Shown here piece by piece: positions 33,985-45,984 of a DNA stretch of 64,000 nucleotides. Each line of letters begins with the position of its first letter. The first letter of the stretch is position 1. The notes under the pieces were generated by a model. The model was not told where the DNA came from and ran no database searches. It worked only from the letters and a program-made list of their open reading frames with translations. The position numbers and the translations under genes were made by a program. The DNA is from Artocarpus heterophyllus (taxonomy: Eukaryota; Streptophyta; Magnoliopsida; Rosales; Moraceae), in NCBI GenBank assembly GCA_025403435.1, contig CM046333.1, positions 35,361,521-35,425,520 of the forward strand, written 5' to 3'.

Positions 33985-35380
33985 AGTAATTGAATGTAAT
34001 TTTTAATGTTTTCAATAAGTGACATTTTATGTTTTTTTATTTTTAAAAAACAATCCTTAAATTCTTAAAATCTTGATAAGTAAGCTCTTTCCGTCAAACT
34101 TCATTGAATTTTTAATGGAAGGAACCATTTACGAGGCATGTGATCTTATTTTGGAGAGTATCTTAATAAAACTACTTTTTAATAAAAAGCAAAATAATTA
34201 TTAAAATAAAGGAAAATTTAAAAACTAAAAGAAAATTAATACGTTAATTCCTTTTTTTTTCTCCACGAATATGCTAATTGCTTAAACTCGGAACGCAACT
34301 ACCAACAACGAAATATCAACGACGACATATGAGGACACAATTGGGATTTCGAGGACGGCAATGCAGGCAATGGGGACGTGATGGGAATCATGGGGAAGAG
34401 GATCCAAGTGATGGGAATTTGGGCTCTATTTTGCAATTGCAATGGGGCTTGAAAGGAAGGAGTTGGCTAATTTCATGATGGGGCTGAACTCGCGTGGTAG
34501 AGAGGATGATTTAATGGCGGCACGACGGTCTTATGAAAGGCTAGGCGTAACATGACAGAGCTCATGTGGGCATGAGGCCGGTGTGACGAGCTTGCAGGGT
34601 TCTGAGCAAATTGTTCCCTAATAATTTCGTTTTTTTGTTGCCCACAAACTGTTCCAAAATCAATTTTATTTTTGTGGTTGGCTTTATTAAGTTCCAATTT
34701 GTCAGCAAACACATTAGGTTTAAGGGATTAGGTAGGTTTGAGTTGGAAGAAAAAAAAAATTTTGACATTATTTGGCAATGTTGATTTTGGTTAGGAAAGA
34801 GGCCACGATGATCATTAACGTTGTGATGGATATGTTGTCGTGGGTAGTGGGGCAGGACAACCCCTGATTTTCTTGGGAAAGTTGAGGCCTTGGCATGAGA
34901 ATTTTATTTCTTCAACCACGTCTACTGTTGGCTTTCATTCTGATTCTTCAAGTTATCTTTGAAGTACACCATTTTTTTGGTTCTCTTATTGCTCGTTATG
35001 TCCATGAGAAGAATGAAGAACTAGAAATTATATCGAGAAGAGACAGGGAGAGAGAGACCTCAGAAATAAAAAGTTGCCTTTTTAGAAGTTTGATTAAACA
35101 GAGAAAGGATGATATTTGCATGGTTTGAATGATAACCAATTTTTTGGAAATAAAACATATATTTTCTTTTTTGATTTATGTTGAACTATTTCAAAGCAAA
35201 AAGACAACACGTGAAAGTCATGTGTTTAAAAATGTGAAAAAATTAACAAATTTTGAAAGAAAGGGCTTAACTGTCGAGGTTTTAGGAGTTTGAGGACTGT
35301 TTTGTCAATATTTTTTATTAAAAAAGAGATGCCAAGGTGTCACTTGTAAAGAGTTGAAAGACCACGACTGCAAATTACTC
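33985..35380. mobile_element. Mutator-like non-autonomous element with long TIRs and GC-rich core (second)
   Basis: The left flank AATAAGTGACATTTTATG...CAATCCTTAAATTC..TTAAAATCTTGATA..TAAGCTCTTTC matches the reverse complement of the right flank ACAAGTGACACCTTGGCATC...CAGTCCTCAAACTC..CTAAAACCTCGACA..TAAGCCCTTTC over about 120 bp. The core 34280-34620 is GC-rich (CAACGACGACATATGAGGAC, GGGGACGTGATGGGAATC). Ends are approximate and no target duplication was fixed. Small open frames in the core show no domain. Confidence 0.55.
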
Positions 35381-35509
35381 TTCTAAATAAAAAGTTGTTA
35401 ATTTTATAATCAAAATAATGTTAATGTATTAACTATCAAGTTTATGCAAAATAAATAAATAAATAAAATCAACCACCCCAAATTCATCGATAGAACCATC
35501 ATAGAATCA

Positions 35510-35935
35510 GTAGGCAAAGCTATCAAAAAAACAACCCAACAAAGCCTACCCCAAAGACCCTAGTTCCCGAGCACCATCCTATCGCACTCGATCATCTCGC
35601 ACCACTACAACCCCATGCAAGACACGTTATACCAAAATAGATATTTTCATGTCACCCTTTTGACATTGGTTCCATACTTAGCCGAAGTTTAGCAGTAAAG
35701 CCACCTTGTGCCTAGGGACAATGGTAAAGCTATTAAAGTAACAATCCAGCAAAGCCTACCCCAAGTAGCCCTGCTCACGAGCACGGTCTCCTCACACTTG
35801 ACCATCTCGCACCCCTACAACCCCATGCAAGACACACATTACACGAAAACAAGTGTTTCATGTAACCTTTTTGACATTGGTTCTATTAGCAGGGCCACTT
35901 TGTGCCTACTGGCAGCTGCCTCCCATGCATATTTT
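35510..35935. repeat. Diverged tandem duplication, unit about 213 bp
   Basis: Copy 1 (from about 35512) and copy 2 (from about 35725) share GG(C/T)AAAGCTAT(C/T)AAA, CAAAGCCTACCCCAA, CGAGCAC, CTACAACCCCATGCAAGACA, TTTGACATTGGTTC and CCAC(C/T)TTGTGCCTA in order. A 117-codon frame spans copy 2, but the repetition suggests a non-coding repeat. Confidence 0.8.
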
Positions 35936-36049
35936 AGACCTCTGAGTATTTTTTTTTTCAAATTTCCCCTTTCTTTATTCCCTAAAATTTATAAAAATTA
36001 CATTTTGTATAGTGAATATGCCATGTGTAAGTTTGTGACTTATTCCATT

Positions 36050-36560
36050 ATATTTTCATGAATGAAAACCGTAAATGCTCACAATTATTTACATGAGATG
36101 GTGGTGATATGTTCAATTGAGAATAATTGAAAACTCCATAACTATCATAGTTTTCAAAGTCTTGATTATATAGATAATAAGTATGAGAAGCCTCATTAGA
36201 TAAGCTGCTATAGTTAAATCCTAAATTCATTGATTGTAAACTCACAGAAAGATTATCTTTATCAGATGTATAAAAATATTGAGATTATTTAAAGAACAAA
36301 TACTTATTGCTTAAAAGTATAAATATTGATAAATTATTTAAAGGAAAAAAGTATTAAATATCGTAATTTCTATTACTGAAACTCCATCGATATTTTTCAA
36401 TATATATTGAAATTTTGTACAAATTACACTATAGATTTTCCAATATCAACATTTTAACTGATATTTACAACAATGAAAACATATTTTGGTACCTTGAAAA
36501 AACCAAATTTTCCACCGAAATTTTTGACAGTTTGCCAAATATTTGCATCCTTGCTCCATT
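36050..36560 (-). mobile_element. Transposon remnant, inverted partner of 45985-46810
   Basis: Matches the copy at 46 kb in reverse orientation, including a peptide block (minus: YLYNQDFENYDSYGVFNYSQ against plus YPYNQNFGNYDGYTIFNYPH). Outer text CCACCGAAATTTTTGACAG..AAATATTTGCATCCTTGCTC resembles the TIR region of elements that generate an A/T-rich GCAAATAT end. The superfamily is not certain. Confidence 0.6.
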
Positions 36561-39480
36561 GTGCTAGATTTTGGGTTGTCCTGTCTAGATCTTGGTGTGA
36601 TATTTGCACAAGCGTATTACTTTTTATTCAATTATAACTTTTAATGTCAGTTGATGCTCAATCGATGTTAGAAGTTCAACATTGAACCTAGCCAATCAAC
36701 GTGGAAACTTATGAAGTCGGTCAAAAACCAATATGGAATTTCTCATTTTCAATGTTTGGGTTTTGTGTAATGTTTTTAGGAAAAAATCGTAAGTTCGAGG
36801 CAGTTTAAGACCACAAAAAAGAGAGAATATGTTTAGGAACATAGTTGAAATTTAATAAGTTGAAACCAAAACGCTGTAGCATTTAAGAACTTCACACTGT
36901 AATATACTTTTGTTTTACACTATAATATATAAAAAGCTTTACAGTTGAAACTAATAAGCTTTAACTTTATTTCAAAACAAAGCAAAAGTCATTAATTCTT
37001 AAGTATGCTTTTCGGTCAATCTAGGTACAAATTGCCTTAAAATTCTTTGTTTGACTTTATTTACCAAAAGCCAATGCATGTATTGAAAATTTTCACCCGA
37101 TTCATATGCGTTTCCCTAATCGCTTCTTAACCTACAATTTTAATTTATGCTAAGAACAAACATACATACAATAAGCATATTTAAGCTTTTGAATTGAAAC
37201 TTTAGCCCGTTTAACAAAAAAGTTTTGGTTAATTCAAACTACAATATTTCTTTCACAAAATTTAAGTTACTTTAGAATTTTATGTTCAAATTATGGGACT
37301 TAAATATATATATTTTTTTACCTCTTTTCCTTTTGTACAACTATTAGAGAAGCAAAGCCAATAAATTAATGGCCATTTGGTGTAACTTTTACTTGTAGTT
37401 TTTAGCCAATAAAATAAGAGAAGCAAAAGCAGTAGATTTTCAATACATATTTGAAACCATATTTTTTAAAAAAGCTTAAATGGACTAAAATGGTTTTAAG
37501 AATTTTAAGAGGTAACAAAAATGTCATAATAAAGTTTCTAATATCTTATAAAACTTTGGTACATGTTTTAAAGTTTTATTTCAGAATTTCTTTTTTGATA
37601 AGCTATATTCAGTAGCTTTAACTTGAAACACTTTTGAAAAACTAAAGCATTTTGCTGAATTATCTAAACACTTTCAAAAGTAGCTTTTGAACTCAAGAAG
37701 TCAAAAATATTTATTAGAAAACCCTCCTAAATAGGCACTCAGCTTTCTTAGTGTTTTAGCCATTAACAAAAAATAAAAGGAAAAAAAACCTTAAAAAAGT
37801 GAAAGGTTGATAAATATTTTTGGTGGAGCTTCTCATAAAGACCGACGCATTCAAAAATGATCAATAATGTGTTATTTTGACAAATTACGTTCTTTGCCAT
37901 ACTTAACAACAACAACAATAATAATATTATTATTATTAATCACATTTTTATAAGTGAAAAAAATCTTGTATCACAGGGTATGATCTACTTGTTGCTGAAT
38001 AATTTGAGATATTAATTTATGATAACAGCTTCGAAGATTTTCACCATTAAATTGGTGCAAAAAAAGAAAAGAAAAGAACACGCCTTTGGAAGAGACAACG
38101 AGGCTAGTCACTCGTTTAACTTACAATCGATGGGGGCCAATGTCCTAGAATAGAAAACACGAGAGCTCACCAAATTGAGATTGTGAGAACTTGCATGATC
38201 ATTATGGTGTGTGTGTGTGTATATATATATATATTTTATGCTTATATGCGTATATGCTATATGTAGGAAGTTTCAATTAGAGCCACGAGCTAGAGTTCAA
38301 TTATTGAAGTGCAAGTTTTATGTTATCTTCTTAAAAAATATTTTCATTATTCAATGTTTGCATGAATTTATATTTTGACCAACGGAGTTATACCAAACTT
38401 TTTTGTCTATGCATGTAAAATATGATAAGGGGAAGATGGCAACAACGATGGCAAAACAATTTCAATCATTATTTCAAATGCATGATGAGAAAAAGATGCA
38501 AGAGTTATTTGTAAAACATTTCCTTAACAATAATAAAAGAGCTCATAAGAGCTCCTATTCATCCATAGTCGTCTTTTACGCACTGTTTAGGTGCTTTGCA
38601 ACTTTTTTTTTTTTTTGTTTCCTGTCTCAGTGCTTTATTACGTTTTATTTTTATTTTTTTCGCTTTTTTTTTCCCTTCCATAATTTGTTTTTAAATTTTC
38701 CCTTTAATTTCTTTTACTCCAACTTTTTTTTGTTTCTTTTTATTTTTTCCCCCTCTTTGTCTATCAGTCTTTTACTGTTACCATCGATTGAGTTGTTCTT
38801 TCTTTTTGTTTTGCAAACAAATTTGAACTAATCTTTGAATATGCTTTAAAGAACTAACCATCACACAAATAATAAGAATCAATATTTTTTTTATCTAATG
38901 AAACTATTTATATTCTATTTCACAGATAAAATCATCTCATTGATGACTGAATTAACGTCCTGTTTATTTTATAGGTTCAATCATAATTCAATAGGCCGTT
39001 TGCAATGACAGTTGAAACCAACAGTTTTAGTTTGAGAACTATAACATATAAGAATTTTAAACTGTAATAATTTTTTACTTTTTATAACATGTAAAAGTTT
39101 TCTAGTATTTACATTATAATTGAGGGTTCAACCATTCTTTTAAAGGCCTAAAAATCTTTTTATTACATTGTTTTTTCTTATGAGTATTTGGATTTTTGCT
39201 CGAACTTTATATTCTCCTAGGATCCAAACCCAAACGGGTCAAAAATGTACTCGGACAAAGGGTGATCAATTGTAATTATGACGAAACACAGGGGTACATT
39301 TGCCGGTCAGACCGTTAAATATAGCTGTCTCTTTATTAATAGAAATATACAATACACACACAGAATAAAGAATATAAAAAACGAGGCTCGTAAGCAATTT
39401 TTGACGGCTTCCATTCTAGTTTCTAATGCTGTCTTAATCAATTATTGAAAATTCTATTCGTCACCTCTTTTCCCGCACTT
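36561..39480. other. A/T-rich intergenic DNA with small decayed repeats
   Basis: Contains two faint copies of the Tourist-like MITE (about 36850-36980 and 38992-39135), a (TG)n(TA)n run at about 38203-38234 and a plus frame at 38403-38831 whose second half is Phe/Ser-rich from T runs. No gene is supported. Confidence 0.5.
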
Positions 39481-39960
39481 TGACATTGACGCCGACACCT
39501 CTTTGAAAATTCGGAAGTTGAGGCTACGCGCGGCCCACAGCGAGTGGGCCTTTCCGCCCCTTTTTTTTTTTTTTGGACAAGCCCGCCACAACTTTATGAT
39601 TCAAAAAGTTTCCATATCTGAAAATTAAAAAAAAAATAAAATCAAATGCGGACCGCACGGTGTCGCAAATATGAACGTGTTTCCACGTGGCTAACGCTAA
39701 CTGAGTTTGGTTTCTACGCGCCGTCCATATTTGGGAACGGCAAAGAGCGGTTGTACGCCACGTGGAATAGGGGCGTTTAACGTCATTTCAGTGTATTGAT
39801 ATCAATGATATCCTTTGATCCGTAAAGCAATGGGAAGCTCTTGGGCCATGGCAAGTTCTGATTGGATATGCGGTGAAGAAGCGGAACTTTGGGAACGTGT
39901 ATAAAACGGAAAGCAATAATTGTCTTGCGTTACAGCGACCCTTAACAGAGTTTGCCACCA
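39481..39960 (+). promoter_or_regulatory. GC-richer promoter-like segment with two G-boxes and a TATA box
   Basis: Two perfect CCACGTGG G-boxes (39683-39690 and 39758-39765) sit 135-215 bp upstream of GTGTATAAAACGG (TATA at about 39900). This is a textbook arrangement for a plant promoter. No recognisable coding sequence follows on plus; the DNA turns A/T-rich by 40020. It could be a truncated gene's promoter or part of an element. Confidence 0.35.
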
Positions 39961-40257
39961 AATTTTTTTGAATTTTTTGTTTTTGAAGAGTACTTGAGTG
40001 TTTCAATTTCAAATACCCATATGGTGCCTAATGGTGGGAAAAAAAATAAAAATTTAGTTAAATATTAAGGCTGTTTGGTATTGTTTTAGAATAGGTAAAA
40101 ATATTTTTATTTTTAAACATGACAATTTTTTAAGATTTGTGTTAAGAGTGTTTTTAAAATTTTAACCCCAAAAAACGCATGAAGACGTTTCTAAAAATTT
40201 TGAGAACGAAAACAAATGGACCATTATTTTTTAAAAAAATAAAAATATCTAAATTAT

Positions 40258-41280
40258 GGGAAAAACTACTATAAGACCCACTATTCTTATCTATAAGACC
40301 TTTTCTTGCTCATTAGATCTACATCTGATGGCGGAAAGCAAATAAGCTCGCCATAAGTTTAACAGGCCTATGCCTGTTAGATCAAATTCATCAAAAACCT
40401 AACAAATTAAAAATCTAAAAAAAAAAATGCATCGCTCTCAGGGCTGCCGTCGTCGGAACAGGTTGCCATCGGTTTGGGAAGGCTTGCCGGTTGATCCAGA
40501 CGAGGCGTGTGGCTTCACGAGGTGGAAGGGAAGCTCGACGAGGTTCGTGAGCTCTTCACTATGGACGTCAACTAAAAGCGCGATCACTAGCCATTGAAAT
40601 CGCGACCACCATGAATGTCGTTGTTGCTGGTGTCGAGTCATGAGCAACCTTGCAATGGTGCTCGACCACCACGACAAGTAGATCAATGGCAGATTTTTCA
40701 AGGATGGTGTTGGTGAAGACAACCGATTAAGTAGTCGTAGATCACCATAGTCGGTGGGCTCGTTCTCAACGTCAGCATCGCTAGGCCATTGTCTCGACCT
40801 CAACTTCGCAATGGAGATCATGATTCCATAGTCGTGATGGAGATTGCTATAGTAGATGGGCCATTGTCTCAACGTCGGCAACATCGATAAACTATGGAAT
40901 CGCAATGGAGGTCGAGGCCACTTTTGCGACGGGGTCAAATCCACATCCGATGGCTCTCTTTGCTGTGGACCCTACACCCGCCACCCCTCGCCTGGAGACC
41001 CAACACCCTCCACCCCTATCCCTTCCGTCAAAAGACCCATGCCGCTAATGATGAACCCTCACCCACCAATAGAGGACTTTTTTTATTATTATTTTCTAAG
41101 GGTTTTTCTTCTTTTATTTGCTATTTTAAAAAGGCGAGAAGAAAAAGTTTATGGGAAAGGTGGGTTTTTTTTTTTTTGGGTTTTTGTGAGACTTACATTT
41201 TGAACCATTGGACTTCAATCCAAGTTAAAAAAGGGGTCTTATCAATAAGAATTTTGAGTGGGTCTTATCATATCATTCCT
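40258..41280. mobile_element. Mutator-like non-autonomous element with GC-rich core (third), 1023 bp
   Basis: The left end GGGAAAAACTACTATAAGAC..CCACTATTCTTATCTATAAG and the right end, reverse-complemented (AGGAATGATATGATAAGACC..CACTCAAAATTCTTATTGAT), are inverted repeats. The flanking 9-mers CTAAATTAT (40249-40257) and TCAAATTAT (41281-41289) agree at 7 of 9 positions, fitting the 9-bp duplication of MULEs. The core 40430-41060 is GC-rich with a 168-codon minus frame (40438-40944) and overlapping plus frames, none with a known domain. Confidence 0.65.
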
Positions 41281-41289
41281 TCAAATTAT

Positions 41290-43120
41290 TGTTATAAAAT
41301 TAAAATTTAGCACAAATACAATATTCAGAATATCTTAAAATGCCTTCCAAAAAAAGAATATTTTAAAAATGTCTTAAATATAAATTAATTATTTTAATGA
41401 CATTATTTTGAAACATATGTAAAATATTTACAAATTATAGTCATATTTTAATTCTATAAACGTAGCAGTTAGGTCAAATAAGATATACATTAAAAATAAA
41501 TAAATTATTGTTTATAATAAACAAATTATTTATATGTAAATGTACTATTTATTTTAAATATTTAAAACCTGTTATATATTTTGTTTAAGTTTCAAACGGT
41601 TTGTTATTTACCTCTTCCTTCAAAGGAAAAATTAAAAACTCTCTAACCATATTGTTCATTATTAATGAATGATTAAAATTACTAATAGTGCATCTAGCAT
41701 TCTCAATTTAAAGCAAAACTTTTTATTGCTATAGTGACAAGTAAAAATATGCTACATTGTGAAGTTTTCACATGCTATTGTTTTTTTGACTAATTAACTC
41801 TAACTAATTCCCTCAAACACCCTATAAATTCCTAGATTGCTTCCCAATAAGGGTAGTTTTATAACGGAATCGTTCATCGAAGTAACAAAGAAGTATCTAG
41901 GAAATATTATGACACTTTTCGCAATAATTGAATTCATTAGATTTTACTTGTCAATGCTTTTAATCAAATTCAACCAAAGTTCCAATGATTTATTTTTCTT
42001 TCTTGACGTGTGAATAATTTTTTGTTTTTAAAAAAGCATTTTAGGGATTAATTTTTCTTTTTCTTGACATTTTAATATTGAGAGTTGTACTTCGAAGTTT
42101 TAGGATTGCTCTACGAAAAAGCGAAGCCAAGAGGCCTCATAAGACCATCTACGTAAGCCGCAAGAAAAGAAAAATATCCAAGTAATATTATAAGGTTTTT
42201 TTTTTTTTTGTATAGTTACTTTTCAAACTTATCGCACTTTAGCAATTTATCTCCTAAGCTTTTAATTATAGTAAGTTGGATCTTAAACTTATAAGTTTGT
42301 AGCAAATTATCCTCATTAATAGGGATATTATTTTTTTGTTGAAAATTGATATGTAACTTGCACACAAATAATTAGTTAATAACATAAATGGTCATTTTTA
42401 TGTATTTTAACTGATATTTATTTTGATTATCTTTAATTAAGTTTTTACCAAAATAAAAAATTTTAAATTAATGACTTTTAAATAAAAATTTAGGCGAGCA
42501 TTCATAACAAAGGTTCTTTCATGCTCTTAAATAAAGTTGATCAACAAGTTGGCTATGCTATAAGTTTTTTATTTTTTTATTTTTTTATTGGATTGGAAGA
42601 TTGATATTTTAATCACCCACTTTGAGAATTGAAAGGATAAGATGGTGGTACGTAACAATATATATATTTTTTTACTTTTTCTTATAGAAAATAATTAAAT
42701 AGGAATAGGAATAGATTGAATGGTTCATCCATATTCTTTTGTTTAGTTAGACATTAGAAAATATTAGAATTACAATTGTTATATTTTGATAATTATTAGA
42801 ATAGATTGGAATAATAATTATTTTGACCTAAATATCCATTTTATTTAATCATTAATGAAACAGTAATTAAAAACCTTTGACTATTGGGATGGAATATTTG
42901 AGGCAAGGATTTTAACTAATTTAATTTTAAAATGTAACGATCATTCAATTGGTTCACTTTTAAAATTATCATTTAACAATTTAGATGAAATAACAATTTC
43001 ATCTAAATGGTTATTCACACGATGATTTATGCAATCAAAAATAGTAACAACTGAATTTAGGAATTGTTTTTCCATTTCAATGGTCATCCCATCAAACAAC
43101 ACATAAGTGTTTCTTGGGAA
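41290..43120. other. A/T-rich intergenic DNA, no gene seen
   Basis: Only short frames and decayed repeat text; nothing recognised. Confidence 0.6.
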
Positions 43121-45184
43121 AGCTTGCTAAAGAGATCATATTGTTTTCTATTGATGGGGGCCACAACATTTGTAAGAGATAAAAAACAATTTCTTTTTAG
43201 ATATGTATGCTCTAAGAAGTAAAAATGTAATATGTTTTTGAAGATATTTTTATCAATAAAAGAAGTTATTTATTATTTATATATCAAATCTTGTCCTTTT
43301 TACGTTCATATTTGTTGAATGTATGTTGAGCAAAGAAAAGTCTGAGACTGTCATCTAAACCTTTAATAATTGGGCATATAATGGACAGATTATGTGGAAG
43401 ACATGATTCTTAAGGTGTCGGTCTAAATCATAATATCCACAATCGAGGGAATAAAGTTAGGCACTTTATTCATGTAAAGATTGTTATGTTGTCTATATCC
43501 CTAAAGGAAGATGGTTTGTCTTGACCATCGGAGGTGAACTCCATGAATAGAAATATTGGCCAATTGTCATAGGTGACAATGTGTTAGATCGGGACATATG
43601 GTAAATTGATTTGGATTAATAATTCTATCTTGATAAATCGATTTACTTTAGACAATCAAATGTATTGCATCTTAATTCTAAAATGAATTGTGGGCCTGTT
43701 GTCTTGACTTATGTCTTTTGATGGGCCAAAGGATGACATCTATATTTTAATACTGGTATGCATGCCGGTACGTTGGAGGCATGACTTTGATAGCATAGAC
43801 CTGTTATTCATAGATATGGAATCCATAGCTCCTCTTTAGGAGTAGTTGATATCCACTTATATGCGTTATCTTGTAATTAAAAAACTGAAGCACTCAACCA
43901 TTTAAATACATAGGTGTAACCGAATGATATACTGTCTTTGGATGGTAAGTTTTCTGATGGTGAGAAAATAAAATATAAGATAAAAATAATCAGGAAGGTA
44001 AGACAGAACTTGTCCTCAAACTGATTATGGATAATCCTATAGGGAATACAATATATTATGATATGTCATGGAGACTTAACTATAGGGGCTTTGTAATTCA
44101 ATATAATTCGAGAGTACAACTCTAAGCTTTTAGTGGAGTAGCGTTGGAGTTGATAATTATTAAATATATCTAGGATATTGGGTTTCATAATTATCAGAAC
44201 CTTGAACTATATAGGTCCATTAGGTCCCCTTTGCTAGCTCATAAAAATCCTGTAACTATATGGCGTGTTTTTTCAATAATTGGTGACTTGTGTCAAATTA
44301 TCAGATTGACTGAAAATTTGATAGGATCGAATAATTCATGCTTGTTTATCAGTGATGCACTTGTTAAATTATTGGGATCGAATAATTCACGTCTGTTTAT
44401 CGGTTAGATTAATTTTGAATAAATTAATTCAAGATAAACTTGTTGAATTATCAGGAATATTTATTTTCCTAGAGATTATCTAGATATGACTATATTAATC
44501 AGATAACTTCTCTATTGGGTTATTTGAATTAAAACTGAGACTCTATCCCAAGAATCTTAGGTGGGAAATAAAGATTCGCTGAGATCATTTATTAGAAGTT
44601 CAACAGGCCAATCTTTAAGTTCAACCTGTCGATGGAGCAAGTTCGGCAGGCCAATCTAGAAGTTCGGCTTGCCAACCAAGCGTTAAATAAATCACACGTT
44701 TTCATGTAGATTTTATCAAATATTAATCCTGATTTGAATTTTCAAGGCCTTGTCTGATAAGGACTGACTCATGGGCCTAACTTCTATAAATAGGGAGTGA
44801 GTCTCATAGTTAATTAGATCAGTTAAGAAATCTAGAGTAAGACTCTGCTGGTGAGACTTTGTAACTCCCAAGAGAGCTATTGTTCATAAATCACAAACCA
44901 TAGCTTTAGGCTTTTCTCAATTGGTTGGAAGGAGAGTTGCCTGGTGGAAGAGCTGTACGAGTGTGCCTACACATATACCGGTCGTTGATAGAGAATAGCA
45001 AAGAATGCCAGTTGGTTAAGGTCCTTCTAGAACGCACATCTCTTCACATACTATAGGAGCTTTTTGGCATTTACGAGGTTAGTAAGATTTGGTTAATTTA
45101 TGCATATAGTGCGTCAAACTTGTGTTTTAGAAAATACTCTAGTATAAAAATTTTAAAATCCTACTGCATACTATTTTTCCAACA
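43121..45184 (+). repeat. Copia-type LTR, probably solo; left boundary uncertain
   Basis: Ends TTTTCCAACA at 45184, a common LTR end. A TATA box (TCTATAAATAGGGAG, about 44782-44796) is followed by a CT-rich R-like region. Upstream there are short direct repeats: GGATCGAATAATTCA twice near 44325 and 44376, and (A)GTTC(A/G)(A/G)CAGGCCAATCT in three forms at 44596-44690. No primer site, gag or pol follows. The left end was not found, so the 2.06-kb length is an upper guess. Confidence 0.5.
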
Positions 45185-45234
45185 TTTCCAATAAAGGCCA
45201 CATAGTTTTGTCCACAAACTTGAAGCTTACTTTT

Positions 45235-45610
45235 AGACCGTTCGGTATGTAGGTTCAAAACCTGTTTAAGGCAGTTCAAATGATTAAAGTGGTACAAACT
45301 AGCATTTGGTGGAGTGATAACTAAGGCCAATTCAAACCATGAAGGTGGTTTTAAAACGGCCAAAACCCCAAAATCCAAACTTTGCCCCCCTAAGTTCACA
45401 CGTTTGAACTATTTTTTTATAGCAAAAGCTGTTCTCATTCTTTTTTTTTTCATAAACTAAAGTTTTTCAAATGCTGGTTTTTATTTTTAAACTTGATATG
45501 ATGTTTTATTCTCGTTTTATACTTTTACATTCCAAATACCAATTTAAAATCACCGTTTAAATTGTACAGTTTAGAACCTATAGTTTAAACTATAAAGTTC
45601 TAACTCTCAG
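45235..45610. repeat. Repeat family copy A (pair with 49850-50165)
   Basis: Shares TTTGGT..AGT(G/A)ATAACT(A/G)AGGC, TTCAAACCAT, CATAAACT/CATAAACA, TTTTAAACTTGAT(A/G)T, ATTCCAAA(T/C)ACCAATT and ACAGTTTAGAA with the copy at 49.85 kb, in the same order and orientation. Confidence 0.7.
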
Positions 45611-45984
45611 GGTCGTCAGATCTACTAGTAGTTCAATCTAGACCGTCCATTTCATGGTAGGTGTCAACGTTAGCACGTGCGACAGGTGGTGGGGACCAAC
45701 GTCGGCCACTCTTCTTCAGAATTACTCCATTCCAATATAGGCTTGTACATGTGCTCTTTATGCTCCTCACGATCCAACAGTTAATGAAGTCTTAGTATAT
45801 AGACCTAACAATCCCAAATAGTCTTCGTTGCTCCAAAGCATCGCCTCAGCACTCTTCAGCTCCATCTGTCTGATCTTATCTTTTATGCACAGTAAATGGC
45901 CAAATTCTAACTGTTTATGTCGTCCAGATTAGCACGTCACATGAGATTATCCAAATATGTGTAAATCCAAATTCCTTCTAGCAC

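Noticed and set aside
38403..38831. 142-codon plus frame
   Set aside because: The second half is Phe/Ser/Leu-rich from T runs, and the first 50 residues match nothing known.
40438..40944. 168-codon minus frame as a gene
   Set aside because: Sits inside a MULE-like element, overlaps plus frames and has no recognisable domain; treated as possible cargo only.
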